In this document: piece by piece, positions 7,189 to 16,029 of the stretch
Layout: each line of letters opens with the position of its first letter
Numbering within the stretch: the first letter of the stretch is position 1
Made by a program: the position numbers and the translations under genes
Assembly (NCBI GenBank): GCA_017466125.1
Contig: JAFTUS010000005.1
Coordinates: 1 to 51,918 of the forward strand
Direction of reading: 5' to 3'
Source: Lentisphaeria bacterium
GTDB lineage: Bacteria > Verrucomicrobiota > Lentisphaeria > Victivallales > Victivallaceae
DNA: 51,918 bases
Notes under the pieces: generated by a model
Seen by the model: only the letters and a program-made list of their open reading frames with translations
Database searches by the model: none
What the model was told of the DNA's origin: nothing

Positions 7189-10100
7189 TCAACCGGCAAA
7201 TTCGCCGTCCATAATGCCAAAGGAAACAAAGTTGTATCCCGGATTGTACGGAGCCGGTTTGCGGTCGATGAAGTTCGGATCTTTGTTGAACGACATGGTG
7301 TGAACAGAGTAACTTTCCCCCTCCGCCAAATGGTGCGGACCGAGCATATTACGCAGAGAGGTGGTCAACTCCAGTTCCAGCGTATTTTCGCCCTCCTGAA
7401 GCAATCCGGCAAGATCGTAGGCAAAGGGTTCCCAGCAGCAGATACCGGCATCCTTGCCGTTGACACGCACCCGGCAGGAGTTTGCCCCCCAGAGTTTGAA
7501 GCGGAGGAAACGGATCCTGCCAACCTCTTCCGCACTCAAAATGACCTGCTGTCTGACCGTCAGAACACCGCTGAAAAACGGCAGACCGCTTTTCAGAAGA
7601 TCGGTAATATCCAATTCACACTGACTCAACGGTTTGCCGAGCGTAAACGCGCCGTCGTAACGGACACTGTTGCGGATCATGTTTTCCGTAACGCCGTTGT
7701 GACGTACCGCAAAATCACCGCACAGATAGATGCTTTCAACTTCCGATTCAAAAGTCAGCTTATTGTATTCGGATTCAAATACTTTGGCAGCCTCAAGCGA
7801 TCCCCAGAGGGAGTCCGGCTGGGTATAACGGATCTTCATGGTAAGCACGTTGCGTCCGGGTTTGAGATTTCCCGGCAGCGTGATGCGGCGGAATGCCTTG
7901 TCAAAGAGGTATCCGCAATCTTTCCCCTCAAACGCAACTCCGTTGAGTGCGAAACGGTAACGGTCCGCCGTTTCCACCGCAACTTGCAGCGGCGTTTTGA
8001 AATCGAAATCGTCATCGAGGAAGAATTCAAATTCCTGTTCCAGATCACAGTCCGCCTGACGGCGCAGCAGAATGGCTTGCAGACTGATAACATCATCGCT
8101 CTGCCACTCTCCGCCGTCAACACGGTAACGGCAGCGGTCCAGCGTCAGGATATTTTCGGTTTTCCCCGAAACGGCACAGCCGTTCGCCAGTTCCTTTACT
8201 GCGGGAAGTGCCATGGGGTCTTCCAGAACAGTATGTTCACCGGTGAGCGGTTCATCGGTAACGAAGAGAGCCAAATCTCCCGCCGCCGGCACAGTACAGG
8301 AGAAACTCAACGTCTCTTCCGTTGCCTTGACGTTATCCAGAATGGCGGATTTTCCAGTGACCATATCCAGAAGTTCCACATATTTTGCGGTACGCGGCAG
8401 CGTGACCGTCACTTTTGAGGAAACACGGTAAGCGTTGTTGACGATATAATGGAAACGTCCCTTTTTGCCGTCCAGTTCCAAATCGCGCCATGTGCTGGTT
8501 ATTTCAGTAGTGGCAATGCCGTTTTCGGTGATCTTCACCCGGTTCGGGTAGCGTTCCGCAGCGGCGGCGGCAGCGGCGGCTTCGGAGTCAAAAGCCGTCA
8601 GGCTGTCGAACCAGTTGCGGGTGGCACGGTCGGCAACTTCACCGTCAATGGTCAGCAGACCATTTTCCGCCTGATTGCGGACAACGAAAATACAACCGCC
8701 GTTGGCGTGGTATTTCTTCAACAGTTCCAGCATATTTGCGGAAAGGTTGCTTACCTGCGGAATGATGACGGTATCGTAAGCACAGTTGCCGATAACGAAT
8801 TTCTTTCCATCGACCGAACCGATCTCCCGGACGATCTCTTCATCGGCAAAATGATGCGCCAGCTGAAGCGCATGCAATGACTTCACGATCCGCTCGTTGC
8901 TCTGGGAATAGTGATCGATGGGTTTGACATCCCAATCTTCATTCACAAAGAGTTTCCAGGCGGAAGAGAGCGGATGCACCACTAAAATATCCGTCTGAGT
9001 TTCTCCTTCAGCAAGAAACATTCCGGTACGGGAAACACTGTCGTTGAGGATCGGAAAATCCTTCCACCAGGGCTGATGATACGCCTGTCCTGCGGGATAA
9101 TCCCGTTTGCGCAATCCGCGCAGAGAGTATCCGGCGAGGTGATGACAGAGATAGTTGATGCCCGTTGCCATCTGCGGCAGATAGATCCAGCGCATTCCGG
9201 TAAAATGACACGCCCAGCCGGTAAGTGCAAAATCTTCGGTGAGGATCTGTTTCTGTCCGAACTGATTTGCAGAAGAGACCACCTGAACCGCCGCGACCTG
9301 GGATGCGCTCTGGCGGCCGAGGTGATCTACGCCGGGAACATGATAATAGCGGTACTGCGTCATAACAGAACCGTTGGAAACGATCTGGCAGTGGCAGTTT
9401 TCCTCCAAAACATGGTGTCCGGTCAACTGCCAGTTGTGACTTTCGCACCAGTCGTAGATCTGTTTCATGAAATTGTCACGGAAAAGCCGTGCGCAGAGAC
9501 TCCAGAAACGGATGCGCATGGCGTTGCTGCCCTCAAGATCGAGGAAGAGCAGCGGCAATTCCGCCAGCAAATCTTTTCCGTACGCTTTCTGATACTCTTC
9601 TTCCAGTACGAAAGACCAGAGAAAACCGTTGCGGGAGAGTTGGGGTTCATCGGTGAAGATGCCCCGCAGATTTTCCTGCAGAACGGGGGGCAGATTGTCA
9701 TAGTAGAACTGATGCGTCACGCGGATAAACTCCGCAACGACTTTGGCATCAAGATTATCGACATAATAGATATTGAGTTCATAGAAACAGCGCATGACCT
9801 TTCCAACCGTCCCGGCAGGAAGTGTGCGCCCCAGGAATTTCGAGCCGTCCGCAGAATAAAATCCGATCGTGCGGGGACGGTCGGCGGCATCGGCGGCGTC
9901 GATGATCTCATAGCGCAGATATTTCTGCTGATACACTTCGCCGAGCGCATTGACCAGCCCGCCGCCGAAACCGGAGGGCCAGCCGTTTTCGTCATAGAGC
10001 CATGCATCCATGTTGAGTTTTTTGGCTTCATCGAGACATGCGGCAACGCAATCGAGCCACTCCTGCGAGAGATATTCAGTCTGCAATCCGCCGCGTGCGT

Positions 10101-10239
10101 GCATAAAGAAGCCGCCCAGTCCGGCCTTTGCCATTTCCCGGATCTGCCAGCGCAACTCTTCGGGTTCGAGTTTATCATTCCAACTCCAGAAGGGAGCGGG
10201 ACGGTACTTGTTCGGAATAATACTACGCGAAAGTTTCAT
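7189..10239 (-). CDS. GH106-type glycoside hydrolase (alpha-L-rhamnosidase-like)
   Basis: 1016 residues and no signal peptide. The N-terminal barrel starts with PFWSWNDKLEPEEL, then GGFFMHARGG and WLYDENGWPSGFGGG, the signature of the GH106 alpha-L-rhamnosidase group, followed by DEPQLSRNGFLWS. The C-terminal half is beta-sandwich, galactose-binding-like (GRVRFLRFKLWGANSCRVRV-type segments, NGKDAG). GH106 enzymes remove alpha-L-rhamnose from pectic and other glycans, but many PVC members are uncharacterised and may have other specificities. A run of eight alanines (residues about 553-560) comes from a GC-rich codon repeat. The gene is single, convergent with the regulator, and has its own promoter. 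Confidence 0.75.
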   Translation of the reverse strand: MKLSRSIIPNKYRPAPFWSWNDKLEPEELRWQIREMAKAGLGGFFMHARGGLQTEYLSQEWLDCVAACLDEAKKLNMDAWLYDENGWPSGFGGGLVNALGEVYQQKYLRYEIIDAADAADRPRTIGFYSADGSKFLGRTLPAGTVGKVMRCFYELNIYYVDNLDAKVVAEFIRVTHQFYYDNLPPVLQENLRGIFTDEPQLSRNGFLWSFVLEEEYQKAYGKDLLAELPLLFLDLEGSNAMRIRFWSLCARLFRDNFMKQIYDWCESHNWQLTGHHVLEENCHCQIVSNGSVMTQYRYYHVPGVDHLGRQSASQVAAVQVVSSANQFGQKQILTEDFALTGWACHFTGMRWIYLPQMATGINYLCHHLAGYSLRGLRKRDYPAGQAYHQPWWKDFPILNDSVSRTGMFLAEGETQTDILVVHPLSSAWKLFVNEDWDVKPIDHYSQSNERIVKSLHALQLAHHFADEEIVREIGSVDGKKFVIGNCAYDTVIIPQVSNLSANMLELLKKYHANGGCIFVVRNQAENGLLTIDGEVADRATRNWFDSLTAFDSEAAAAAAAAERYPNRVKITENGIATTEITSTWRDLELDGKKGRFHYIVNNAYRVSSKVTVTLPRTAKYVELLDMVTGKSAILDNVKATEETLSFSCTVPAAGDLALFVTDEPLTGEHTVLEDPMALPAVKELANGCAVSGKTENILTLDRCRYRVDGGEWQSDDVISLQAILLRRQADCDLEQEFEFFLDDDFDFKTPLQVAVETADRYRFALNGVAFEGKDCGYLFDKAFRRITLPGNLKPGRNVLTMKIRYTQPDSLWGSLEAAKVFESEYNKLTFESEVESIYLCGDFAVRHNGVTENMIRNSVRYDGAFTLGKPLSQCELDITDLLKSGLPFFSGVLTVRQQVILSAEEVGRIRFLRFKLWGANSCRVRVNGKDAGICCWEPFAYDLAGLLQEGENTLELELTTSLRNMLGPHHLAEGESYSVHTMSFNKDPNFIDRKPAPYNPGYNFVSFGIMDGEFAG

Positions 10240-10286
10240 AAAATTACTTTTCCCCAGTTTTTGTTAATGTAAAATGTATTTTACTA

Positions 10287-10314
10287 AAAATAGCAGAGAT
10301 TTTTCTATTTGCAA
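10287..10314 (-). promoter_or_regulatory. putative promoter of the GH106 gene
   Basis: On the minus strand TTGCAA, 16 bases, TATTTT, ending about 48 bases before the start codon. The 329-base gene-free stretch 10240-10568 holds this promoter and the rpsO promoter and leader; nothing else was recognised in it. Confidence 0.5.
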
Positions 10315-10453
10315 GCAGAAAACGGGTAATTTTTCTCTCAAAGGGAATTTTATTGAGAAGATTTTCCTGTTTTTCTTGCAAAACATCGTTTCCGGACTAT
10401 ATTTTCCCAATCGTCAAGCGATGAACAAAATTCATTTTTTCTGTATTCCGCGC

Positions 10454-10482
10454 TTGCATTTGTTGAAAAAAGGCTGTATATT
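10454..10482 (+). promoter_or_regulatory. promoter of rpsO
   Basis: TTGCAT, 17 bases, TATATT, with GGCTG directly before the -10. It would give a leader of about 80 bases before rpsO, long enough to hold an S15 autoregulatory structure, although none could be proved by eye. Confidence 0.65.
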
Positions 10483-10568
10483 ATGTAATCTTTAACGGTT
10501 CTGTGGTGTTATTCTCATTTGTCCGGGAGTGATTGCTGCGGAACGCGCAATACAGAAAGGAAGAAAAA

Positions 10569-10838
10569 ATGGACAAAGCAGTCAAAACTGAAATCATCAA
10601 GAAGTATGCCCGCAAAGAGGGTGATACCGGTTCCCCCGAAGTGCAGATCGCTCTCTTGAGCGCACGCATCTCCGAACTCACCGAACACCTGAAGAGCAAC
10701 TTCAAGGATCACAGCACCCGCCGCGGTCTGCTCGCCATGGTCAGTCTGCGCAAGAAGCTCCTCGCTTACCTTGCCAAAGAAAACCATGCCCGTTACATCG
10801 AGCTTACCAATGAGCTGGGTATCCGCCGCGCCAAATAA
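10569..10838 (+). CDS. rpsO: 30S ribosomal protein S15
   Basis: 89 residues, the standard S15 length, starting [26 protein letters not shown] and ending LGIRRAK. The conserved core [23 protein letters not shown] and LVxxRKKLL-type helix ([12 protein letters not shown]) is complete. S15 binds the central domain of 16S rRNA early in 30S assembly and makes a bridge to the 50S subunit. The ATG used is preceded by AGAAAGGAAG; an ATG 36 bases earlier would add a non-homologous tail. It is transcribed alone from a strong-looking promoter and ends in a terminator; pnp, its common neighbour, is absent. Confidence 0.98.
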   Translation: MDKAVKTEIIKKYARKEGDTGSPEVQIALLSARISELTEHLKSNFKDHSTRRGLLAMVSLRKKLLAYLAKENHARYIELTNELGIRRAK

Positions 10839-10856
10839 CAAGCGCACAGGAAACGG

Positions 10857-10891
10857 GGGCTGTTGCAAAAATGCGACAGCCCTTCTTTTTT
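10857..10891 (+). terminator. Rho-independent terminator of rpsO
   Basis: A 10-bp stem (GGGCTGTTGC with GCGACAGCCC, one G-T pair), loop AAAAAT, followed by TTCTTTTTT. Confidence 0.85.
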
Positions 10892-10920
10892 AGAAAAAAC
10901 AACATTCAGATCAATACAAA

Positions 10921-12318
10921 ATGACAAAAAAACGCCGCACCAAACCAATCATATCCGGCGGGGGCTTTCTGGAAGTCCTCAAGGTCGCCCTGCCGCTGAT
11001 TTTATCCAACTCCTGTCATGCCGTCAATATGTTTGTTGACCGCCTGATGCTCGCACAACACTCGAAAGAAGCGGTAGCGGCGGCGTTCACCGGCGGACTG
11101 ACCAACTTTACGATCGCCTGTATTTTTGTCGGTACGATCGGCTACACCGGAACATTTGTCGCCCAATACGAAGGAGCGCATCACCGGGAACGCATCGGCA
11201 GCACCGTATGGCAGGGGATCTGGCTCTCTCTGATCGGCGGATTGTTTCTGTTTGCCTGCATCTGGCTTGCCCCGCCGTTATTCAGGAGTTTCGGTCATGA
11301 TCCGGCGGTCACGGAACAGGAGATCGATTATTTTCAAATCCTCTGCAAAGGCGGATTTATCTTTCTGCTGCTCGGCGCAGTTTCCAGTTTCTGGACCGGC
11401 CGGGGGAAAACGGGCTTCGTCCTCAGCGTATCGGCACTTATCACTCTTTTCAATCTGCCGTTAAACTATATTTTCATCTTCGGGAAACTCGGTCTGCCGG
11501 AAATGGGCACTGCCGGGGCGGCATGGGGTACGATCCTTGCCGACCTGATCGGATTGGTGATCTACTTTGCCGTATTTTTCGCCCCCTCCGCACGGAAACA
11601 TTTTCAGACGCACCGTATCTCATGGGATTTTCCCCTGCTGAAACGGATGATCCGCTTCGGTCTGCCCAGCGGAATTCATCTGGCATTGGATTTGATCGCT
11701 TTCAATACATTCAGTCTGCTCCTCGGCTGTTACGGTGTGGCCGTGCATGAGGCATCGAGCATTACATTCGGCATCAACAACATCGCATTCTGCCCGATCA
11801 TGGGGATCGGTATGACGGCATCCATTCTTGTCGGACAGGCTGTCGGCGGCGAACAGATCCCGCTGGCGAAAAAAGCGACCCGCAGTTGTATTATTCTGGT
11901 CGTACTCTACTCGCTGCTGATGATGCTTCTTTTCTCGGTTTTTCAGGGAGTGGTGCTTGCACCCTTCACCCGCTCCGGAGATGTCAACCAGCTTGAAACA
12001 CTGAAAATATCCAGTTACATGCTGTACTTCATCAGTGCATATCTGATTTTTGACGGATTTAATGTGGTTTACTCCAATGCCCTCCGCGGCGCGGGCGATA
12101 CAAAATTCCCCATGTGGGTAATGACCGGAGTCGGGATCGTCTGTTTTGCGCTGCCCTGTCTGCTCCTCTATTTCAGCGGGTTCCCCTGGTGGAGTCTCTG
12201 GATCGTTTTCGACTGCGAAATTCTGCTGCTCGGAGTTATTTTCACCCTCCGTTACAGAGGGGAAAAATGGACCCAAATGCGCGTTATCGAAGTCGCCGCA
12301 CTTCCCGATGAAAACTGA
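10921..12318 (+). CDS. MATE-family multidrug/metabolite efflux transporter
   Basis: 465 residues with about twelve hydrophobic segments arranged as two MatE halves. The first helix reads VALPLILSNSCHAVNMFVDRLML, as in DinF/NorM-type proteins, and the pattern ALRGAGDTKFPMWVM in the second half is typical of the family. MATE proteins export cationic drugs or metabolites in exchange for Na+ or H+ across the inner membrane. No clear Shine-Dalgarno precedes the ATG, and the gene starts 30 bases past the rpsO terminator, so its promoter must lie in or before that gap. Substrate unknown. Confidence 0.88.
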   Translation: MTKKRRTKPIISGGGFLEVLKVALPLILSNSCHAVNMFVDRLMLAQHSKEAVAAAFTGGLTNFTIACIFVGTIGYTGTFVAQYEGAHHRERIGSTVWQGIWLSLIGGLFLFACIWLAPPLFRSFGHDPAVTEQEIDYFQILCKGGFIFLLLGAVSSFWTGRGKTGFVLSVSALITLFNLPLNYIFIFGKLGLPEMGTAGAAWGTILADLIGLVIYFAVFFAPSARKHFQTHRISWDFPLLKRMIRFGLPSGIHLALDLIAFNTFSLLLGCYGVAVHEASSITFGINNIAFCPIMGIGMTASILVGQAVGGEQIPLAKKATRSCIILVVLYSLLMMLLFSVFQGVVLAPFTRSGDVNQLETLKISSYMLYFISAYLIFDGFNVVYSNALRGAGDTKFPMWVMTGVGIVCFALPCLLLYFSGFPWWSLWIVFDCEILLLGVIFTLRYRGEKWTQMRVIEVAALPDEN

Positions 12319-12356
12319 ATAATTTGATTTTTTTCGCTGAAATAAAATTCTCCGCA

Positions 12357-12384
12357 TTGCAAAAAGCGTTTTCCGGTGTATATT
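12357..12384 (+). promoter_or_regulatory. putative promoter of xseB
   Basis: TTGCAA, 16 bases, TATATT with CGGTG directly before the -10, and the start codon 28 bases downstream. Confidence 0.6.
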
Positions 12385-12411
12385 GCTCTTTGTAAAGTCA
12401 AGGAGAAGATC

Positions 12412-12690
12412 ATGGAAAAAAAAGAACCCGCATTTGAAGAGGCTTTGGCAGAACTGGAACAACTCGTTTCCAAAATGGAGACCGGTAAACTGCCGCTTGA
12501 AGAGTTGATGAAAAATTTTGAAAAAGGCAGTCAACTTGTAAAACTGTGCCGCAAAAAACTGGAAGCGTTGGAGTGCAAAATCGAACTGCTGACCAAAGAT
12601 GACGGCAACAGCGGCGAATGGCAGGAGTTTCAGGGCGAAGTGTCCAATCTGCGCAACGCCCCCTCCCCCCTTGACGATGCCCCCTTTTAA
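12412..12690 (+). CDS. xseB: exodeoxyribonuclease VII small subunit
   Basis: 92 residues. The helical core FEEALAELEQLVSKMETGKL, PLEELMKNFEKG and LVKLCRKKLEALECKIELL is the classic XseB helical hairpin. XseB associates in several copies with XseA to degrade single-stranded DNA into oligonucleotides in DNA repair. XseA is not in the window. The ATG with AAGGAGAAG just upstream was chosen over one 36 bases earlier that lies next to the -10 element. The tail after about residue 75 is acidic and proline-rich and not conserved. Eighteen bases separate it from the next gene, so the two may be cotranscribed. Confidence 0.93.
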   Translation: MEKKEPAFEEALAELEQLVSKMETGKLPLEELMKNFEKGSQLVKLCRKKLEALECKIELLTKDDGNSGEWQEFQGEVSNLRNAPSPLDDAPF

Positions 12691-12708
12691 TTTCCAAGAG
12701 GTGATTTT

Positions 12709-14175
12709 ATGAAAAATATGAATTTCGTTTCGCTCGCGCTCTGCGGTGCGCTCTCCGCCGCAGAACCAGTCGTCAAAGCCCCCGTCACCCGGATCGGTGT
12801 ATTCACAGACGGCGTTTCTGCGGTACTGCGGCAATTCACCCCGCCCCCCGGAGATGTACTCATTGATGAAAACCTCACCCCCATTAACGGATCTCTTTTT
12901 GTCACGCCTTCCGATGCCGTTTCTCTAATCAACGTAAAACGCAGCATCAATACGCCGACTGAAAATCCGTTTGACGATATCGGAACCTTTTTCAAAGGGA
13001 AAAAAGTCACCATCACATTGACGGCATCCGGAAACGGCACAATGCCGGTTTACACCGGAATTCTGCAGTCAAGCGGCAGTTATATCACATTAAAAACGAA
13101 TAACGGCAAATTCATCAGTTTTCAGCAGCACCGTATCGCCGACATCACCAGCGATGAGATCCCCGCAAGCGGCGAGACCGAAAAATGGGTTTGGCTTTTC
13201 CGTCACCGTTCCCGCATCGGCGGCCCGACTTTCATCAGTTACCTGTCGAACGGATTGAATTGGTTCCCTGCCATGCGCCTCACGCTGCTGCCTCAAAATA
13301 AAATGGAGATCCGCCGTTCTGCAACCGTTTCCAACGAACTGGAGGATTTGAAAGATACGGATATCGTTCTTTTTACCGGTTCCCCCAACATTGAAACCCG
13401 TCAGCAAATCGCTGTTCCGAAACAAAAAAGCAATCATGTCATGGCTTATGCGGCGGCCCGGCCGGAAGTTGCGGACGGAGCCTTTACTCCCTCTTCCGGC
13501 ACAACGGAGGATATCCAATCCCGTTCCATCGGGAAGTTTTCTCTCAAAAAAGGCGATACCCTCTTTCTGCCGCTGGATGCCGCAGAAACGGAGTTCAAAC
13601 GCATTGTCGTCTGGAATATTCCCGACAAACGGGATCACTGGGGACGGGCGAACCGCAATGACAGCGGAGAACTTTTTGATGCCATCACCTTCAAAAATCC
13701 TTTCAAAGATGCGATTTGCAGTTCGCTGACCCACGTTGTTGACGGCGAAAAAGAGATCGGTCTGGTGCGTTCCCGCTGGATCAATCCCAAGGAGGAGGCA
13801 ACACTGGAAATCAGCAAATGCTTTACAGTCACCGGAAAACAGCGGGAGTATGAAGAGAACGGAAAAAGTTCCGGCAACTACTCTTCACTCAAATCCCGCG
13901 GCAGTACGGAATATATCGCCGGTCACAACTACCGCAAAGTTACGGTCAACGGAGAAATCACTCTGAAAAATCACCGTAAATCAACGGCGCGGGTGGAAGT
14001 AAAGCAGAACTTTTCCGGCGAACTGGTCAAAAGCGACAACTCCCCCGCATTGACCTACACCGACCGCGGAGTTTACTCCGTAAATCCGCAAGGAGAACTG
14101 AAATGGACGCTCGATCTCCCCGCAGGAAAAGAGCAGAAACTCACCTATCAGTATACGGTATTGGTAAGGATGTAA
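12709..14175 (+). CDS. secreted DUF4139-domain protein
   Basis: 488 residues with a short N-terminal signal sequence (NFVSLALCGALSAAE). The body begins with a beta-rich domain (VTRIGVFTDGVSAVLRQF) and ends with the DUF4139 closing motif LTYQYTVLV preceded by LKWTLDLPAGKEQ. DUF4139 proteins (sometimes called mucoidy-inhibitor-like) are periplasmic or surface beta proteins of unknown function, frequent in Planctomycetes and relatives. GAGGTG lies before the ATG. The gene follows xseB closely and shares a convergent terminator with the FkbM gene. No catalytic site is visible. Confidence 0.75.
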   Translation: MKNMNFVSLALCGALSAAEPVVKAPVTRIGVFTDGVSAVLRQFTPPPGDVLIDENLTPINGSLFVTPSDAVSLINVKRSINTPTENPFDDIGTFFKGKKVTITLTASGNGTMPVYTGILQSSGSYITLKTNNGKFISFQQHRIADITSDEIPASGETEKWVWLFRHRSRIGGPTFISYLSNGLNWFPAMRLTLLPQNKMEIRRSATVSNELEDLKDTDIVLFTGSPNIETRQQIAVPKQKSNHVMAYAAARPEVADGAFTPSSGTTEDIQSRSIGKFSLKKGDTLFLPLDAAETEFKRIVVWNIPDKRDHWGRANRNDSGELFDAITFKNPFKDAICSSLTHVVDGEKEIGLVRSRWINPKEEATLEISKCFTVTGKQREYEENGKSSGNYSSLKSRGSTEYIAGHNYRKVTVNGEITLKNHRKSTARVEVKQNFSGELVKSDNSPALTYTDRGVYSVNPQGELKWTLDLPAGKEQKLTYQYTVLVRM

Positions 14176-14187
14176 TTTTTCAATGAT

Positions 14188-14217
14188 AAGACTGCTTCAA
14201 AGTTCAGAAGCGGTCTT
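14188..14217. terminator. bidirectional hairpin terminator
   Basis: AAGACTGCTTC pairs with GAAGCGGTCTT (11 bp, one G-T pair) around AAAGTTCA. It overlaps the stop codon of the FkbM gene and lies 12 bases after the DUF4139 stop, so it serves both convergent genes. Confidence 0.55.
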
Positions 14218-15201
14218 GTCCGTCAATTCTGCGGGATACCCGATCAATGTGACCTCTGAAAGTCCGGATAACGCTCTTACTTTATAGCGATAGTTCGGCA
14301 CTTCTTTTTTCAAAAACGGATAAATGCCCAGGAATTCATCCGCATTGTGATAAATTGCAAGCAATAAAACCGGACGGTCTTTTTTTATGACTGCAACAGC
14401 CCCCCGCAGCATTTTCAGAGCCTCGCCCTCCAAATCGGCTTTTATCAGCCCTATCCTTGCATGTTCATGCTGTTCAAGATAATCGTCTATTCTCACGATA
14501 TCAGCACACCCGTTTCTATTTTTATCCAGATTGAATACGGTTGTGTTATTTTCAAAATATAAAACCCCTTGTTTATCGGAAACACCAGCCGGGATAAGTA
14601 CCGTGTTGGCAATTCCTGATTTTTTCATATTGGCAGTATAAATCTGACAAGCCTCGGGCGACGGTTCAAAGGATAAAATTTTACGAGGTTTATACCCGGA
14701 TAAAATACAGGCAGAATCCCCAACCCATGCTCCCAAATCCAGAAAATCACTGTCGGCAATATATTCATGAACCTGTTGAGGCAACTCTTTCAACCCGTGA
14801 TGATAGAAGAATACCTCGGAAGTAATCGTCATATCGACCGATAAATGAACAGATGCACAGAAAGATTTTTCTGAATTCAGTTTTTCTTTCAACCCTTTGA
14901 ATAATGGATATTGAGGAACGATCAAAGTATTATTATTTTCAGCATTAAAATAGTTGCTGAGTTGACAATAGCGTAAATATTCCAGCAATACGTTTAACGA
15001 CTCCTCCGGCATATCAGCATATACTTTTCTTACATCCTCCTGCTGAATATCAGAAAAATTACCGGCAAGAGAAGTCAAATAAAAATAATCCCATCCGTTA
15101 CCCAATATACATGTGCCAACCAATTTGAGTTTGGTTTGCAACTTGTCGGGCAAATGCCTCAAGAGCCGATATATGATATTGTCTCGAATCCATTTTTTCA
15201 A
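14197..15201 (-). CDS. FkbM-family methyltransferase
   Basis: 334 residues. The C-terminal half is a class I SAM-dependent methyltransferase: FLDLGAWVGDSACIL (SAM-binding loop, about 185), ILSFEPSPEAC (acidic ribose-binding strand), then the FkbM-specific IGLIKADLEGEALKMLRGA. The N-terminal half is helical and includes LRYCQLSNYFNAENNNT; it is not recognised. FkbM methyltransferases O-methylate sugars or polyketides, often in surface glycans. Forty-three bases separate it from the NifX-type gene upstream. The AT content is higher than in the lpt operon next door. No strong Shine-Dalgarno is visible. The substrate is unknown. Confidence 0.82.
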   Translation of the reverse strand: MKKWIRDNIIYRLLRHLPDKLQTKLKLVGTCILGNGWDYFYLTSLAGNFSDIQQEDVRKVYADMPEESLNVLLEYLRYCQLSNYFNAENNNTLIVPQYPLFKGLKEKLNSEKSFCASVHLSVDMTITSEVFFYHHGLKELPQQVHEYIADSDFLDLGAWVGDSACILSGYKPRKILSFEPSPEACQIYTANMKKSGIANTVLIPAGVSDKQGVLYFENNTTVFNLDKNRNGCADIVRIDDYLEQHEHARIGLIKADLEGEALKMLRGAVAVIKKDRPVLLLAIYHNADEFLGIYPFLKKEVPNYRYKVRALSGLSEVTLIGYPAELTDKTASEL

Positions 15202-15244
15202 AGGAAACCTCGCTGTTTCACAAAATTATTCTATAAATATCCGA

Positions 15245-15562
15245 CTAACCGTACACCTCGAATTCCAGATTTCCGGCGAGGTAGCCTTTGTAAACGGAGT
15301 CTACGCTGCCGTTTACACCGGAAACCAGATGGATGCCCGCTTCAGAAAGCGCACGCCTGGAGGCGGCGTCGATCGCTTTGCAAATCACCAGATCGATCTC
15401 AAGTTTTACCAGCAGCGATGCAAGTTCCACTCCGAAAAGGCGTTTCATGGGAATGATCTCCCGTTCCCGCTGATGAGTCCCCTCTACTTTGAAAACAGTA
15501 AATTCAGGCGTACCGCCGAAGGCAATGACCTGTTCTTTCTCTGAAGCAATCGCAATAACCAA
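15245..15562 (-). CDS. NifX/NifB-type dinitrogenase FeMo-cofactor-binding domain protein
   Basis: 105 residues starting at TTG with GGAG seven bases upstream; no in-frame ATG precedes the conserved region. The sequence VIAIASEKEQVIAFGGTPEF, LVICKAIDAASRRALSEAGI and a closing VDSVYKGYLAGNLE matches the small ribonuclease-H-like fold of the Nitro_FeMo-Co family. Such proteins bind iron-sulphur or cofactor precursors; stand-alone copies occur widely in anaerobes that lack nitrogenase, where the function is unknown. No nif genes are in the window. It starts 22 bases beyond the hpf terminator with no evident promoter, so it may depend on read-through. Confidence 0.75.
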   Translation of the reverse strand: MVIAIASEKEQVIAFGGTPEFTVFKVEGTHQREREIIPMKRLFGVELASLLVKLEIDLVICKAIDAASRRALSEAGIHLVSGVNGSVDSVYKGYLAGNLEFEVYG

Positions 15563-15584
15563 AATCTATCTCCGTAAAATCATT

Positions 15585-15612
15585 AAAAAACACGGTCCGT
15601 TGCCGGACCGTG
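15585..15612 (-). terminator. Rho-independent terminator after hpf
   Basis: On the minus strand CACGGTCCG pairs with CGGACCGTG (9 bp) around a 4-base loop, followed by TTTTTT. It closes the kds-lpt-hpf operon. Confidence 0.85.
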
Positions 15613-15631
15613 CCAGGTTTGCTGAATAAAA

Positions 15632-15970
15632 TCATTCTTTCGCTGCACATGCACACTCGCTTTCGCTGAGCGGCACAGTCTTGTGCGCGCACTGCTTGGC
15701 GTGAAGTGTCATGATTTGCGCATGAACTTTATCCAGCGCAGCATCGAAGGATTTGTAGAGGTCGAAGTCTGTCACTTCCGCCGGGAGCGTGTGATCTTTG
15801 CAGTTCACAACGATCGAGGTCGTAAAGCGATTTTTTTCCATCGACATAACCACATTGACACTGGTGACTGTAACAAGCTTCTCATCCACCGAAGCGGTGA
15901 TCTGCTGCTCGACGTACTCCCGAATGGACGGGGTGATTTCGAACTGACGGCCATTGATGTTGATGTTCAT
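15632..15970 (-). CDS. hpf: ribosome hibernation promoting factor / RaiA-family protein
   Basis: 112 residues, the short HPF form. It opens MNININGRQFEITPSIREYVEQQI, continues with a beta strand pair around VNVVMSMEKNRFTTSIVV, and has the helix FDLYKSFDAALDKVHAQI. HPF binds the decoding region of idle 30S subunits and promotes 100S dimers in stationary phase. GGAGAG stands before the ATG. The last 20 residues are a cysteine-containing tail (CACAAKE) not seen in E. coli HPF. Its place right after lptB matches the proteobacterial lptB-rpoN-hpf cluster, here without rpoN. Confidence 0.9.
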   Translation of the reverse strand: MNININGRQFEITPSIREYVEQQITASVDEKLVTVTSVNVVMSMEKNRFTTSIVVNCKDHTLPAEVTDFDLYKSFDAALDKVHAQIMTLHAKQCAHKTVPLSESECACAAKE

Positions 15971-16029
15971 AGTTTGCTCTCCTTCCTTCTTACGTTCCGG
16001 AACCTGTTCCCGGAACTGCTAAAAGCCAT

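Noticed and set aside
8440..8600. CRISPR-like or tandem repeat in the GH106 gene
   Set aside because: It is only a short codon repeat; no spaced repeat array exists here or elsewhere in the window.
9076..10272. Plus-strand frame of 398 codons opposite the GH106 gene
   Set aside because: No motif or ribosome site; the opposite strand has a complete glycosidase.
10483..10568. Riboswitch in the rpsO leader
   Set aside because: The leader is about 80 bases and I cannot recognise a known riboswitch or the S15-binding structure by eye; only a possible autoregulatory leader is noted.
11620..12834. Minus-strand frame of 404 codons over the MATE and xseB genes
   Set aside because: It crosses two genes with clear family features and the promoter between them.
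15245..15562. Evidence for nitrogen fixation
   Set aside because: Stand-alone NifX-type domains are common in organisms without nitrogenase and no nif genes are in the window.
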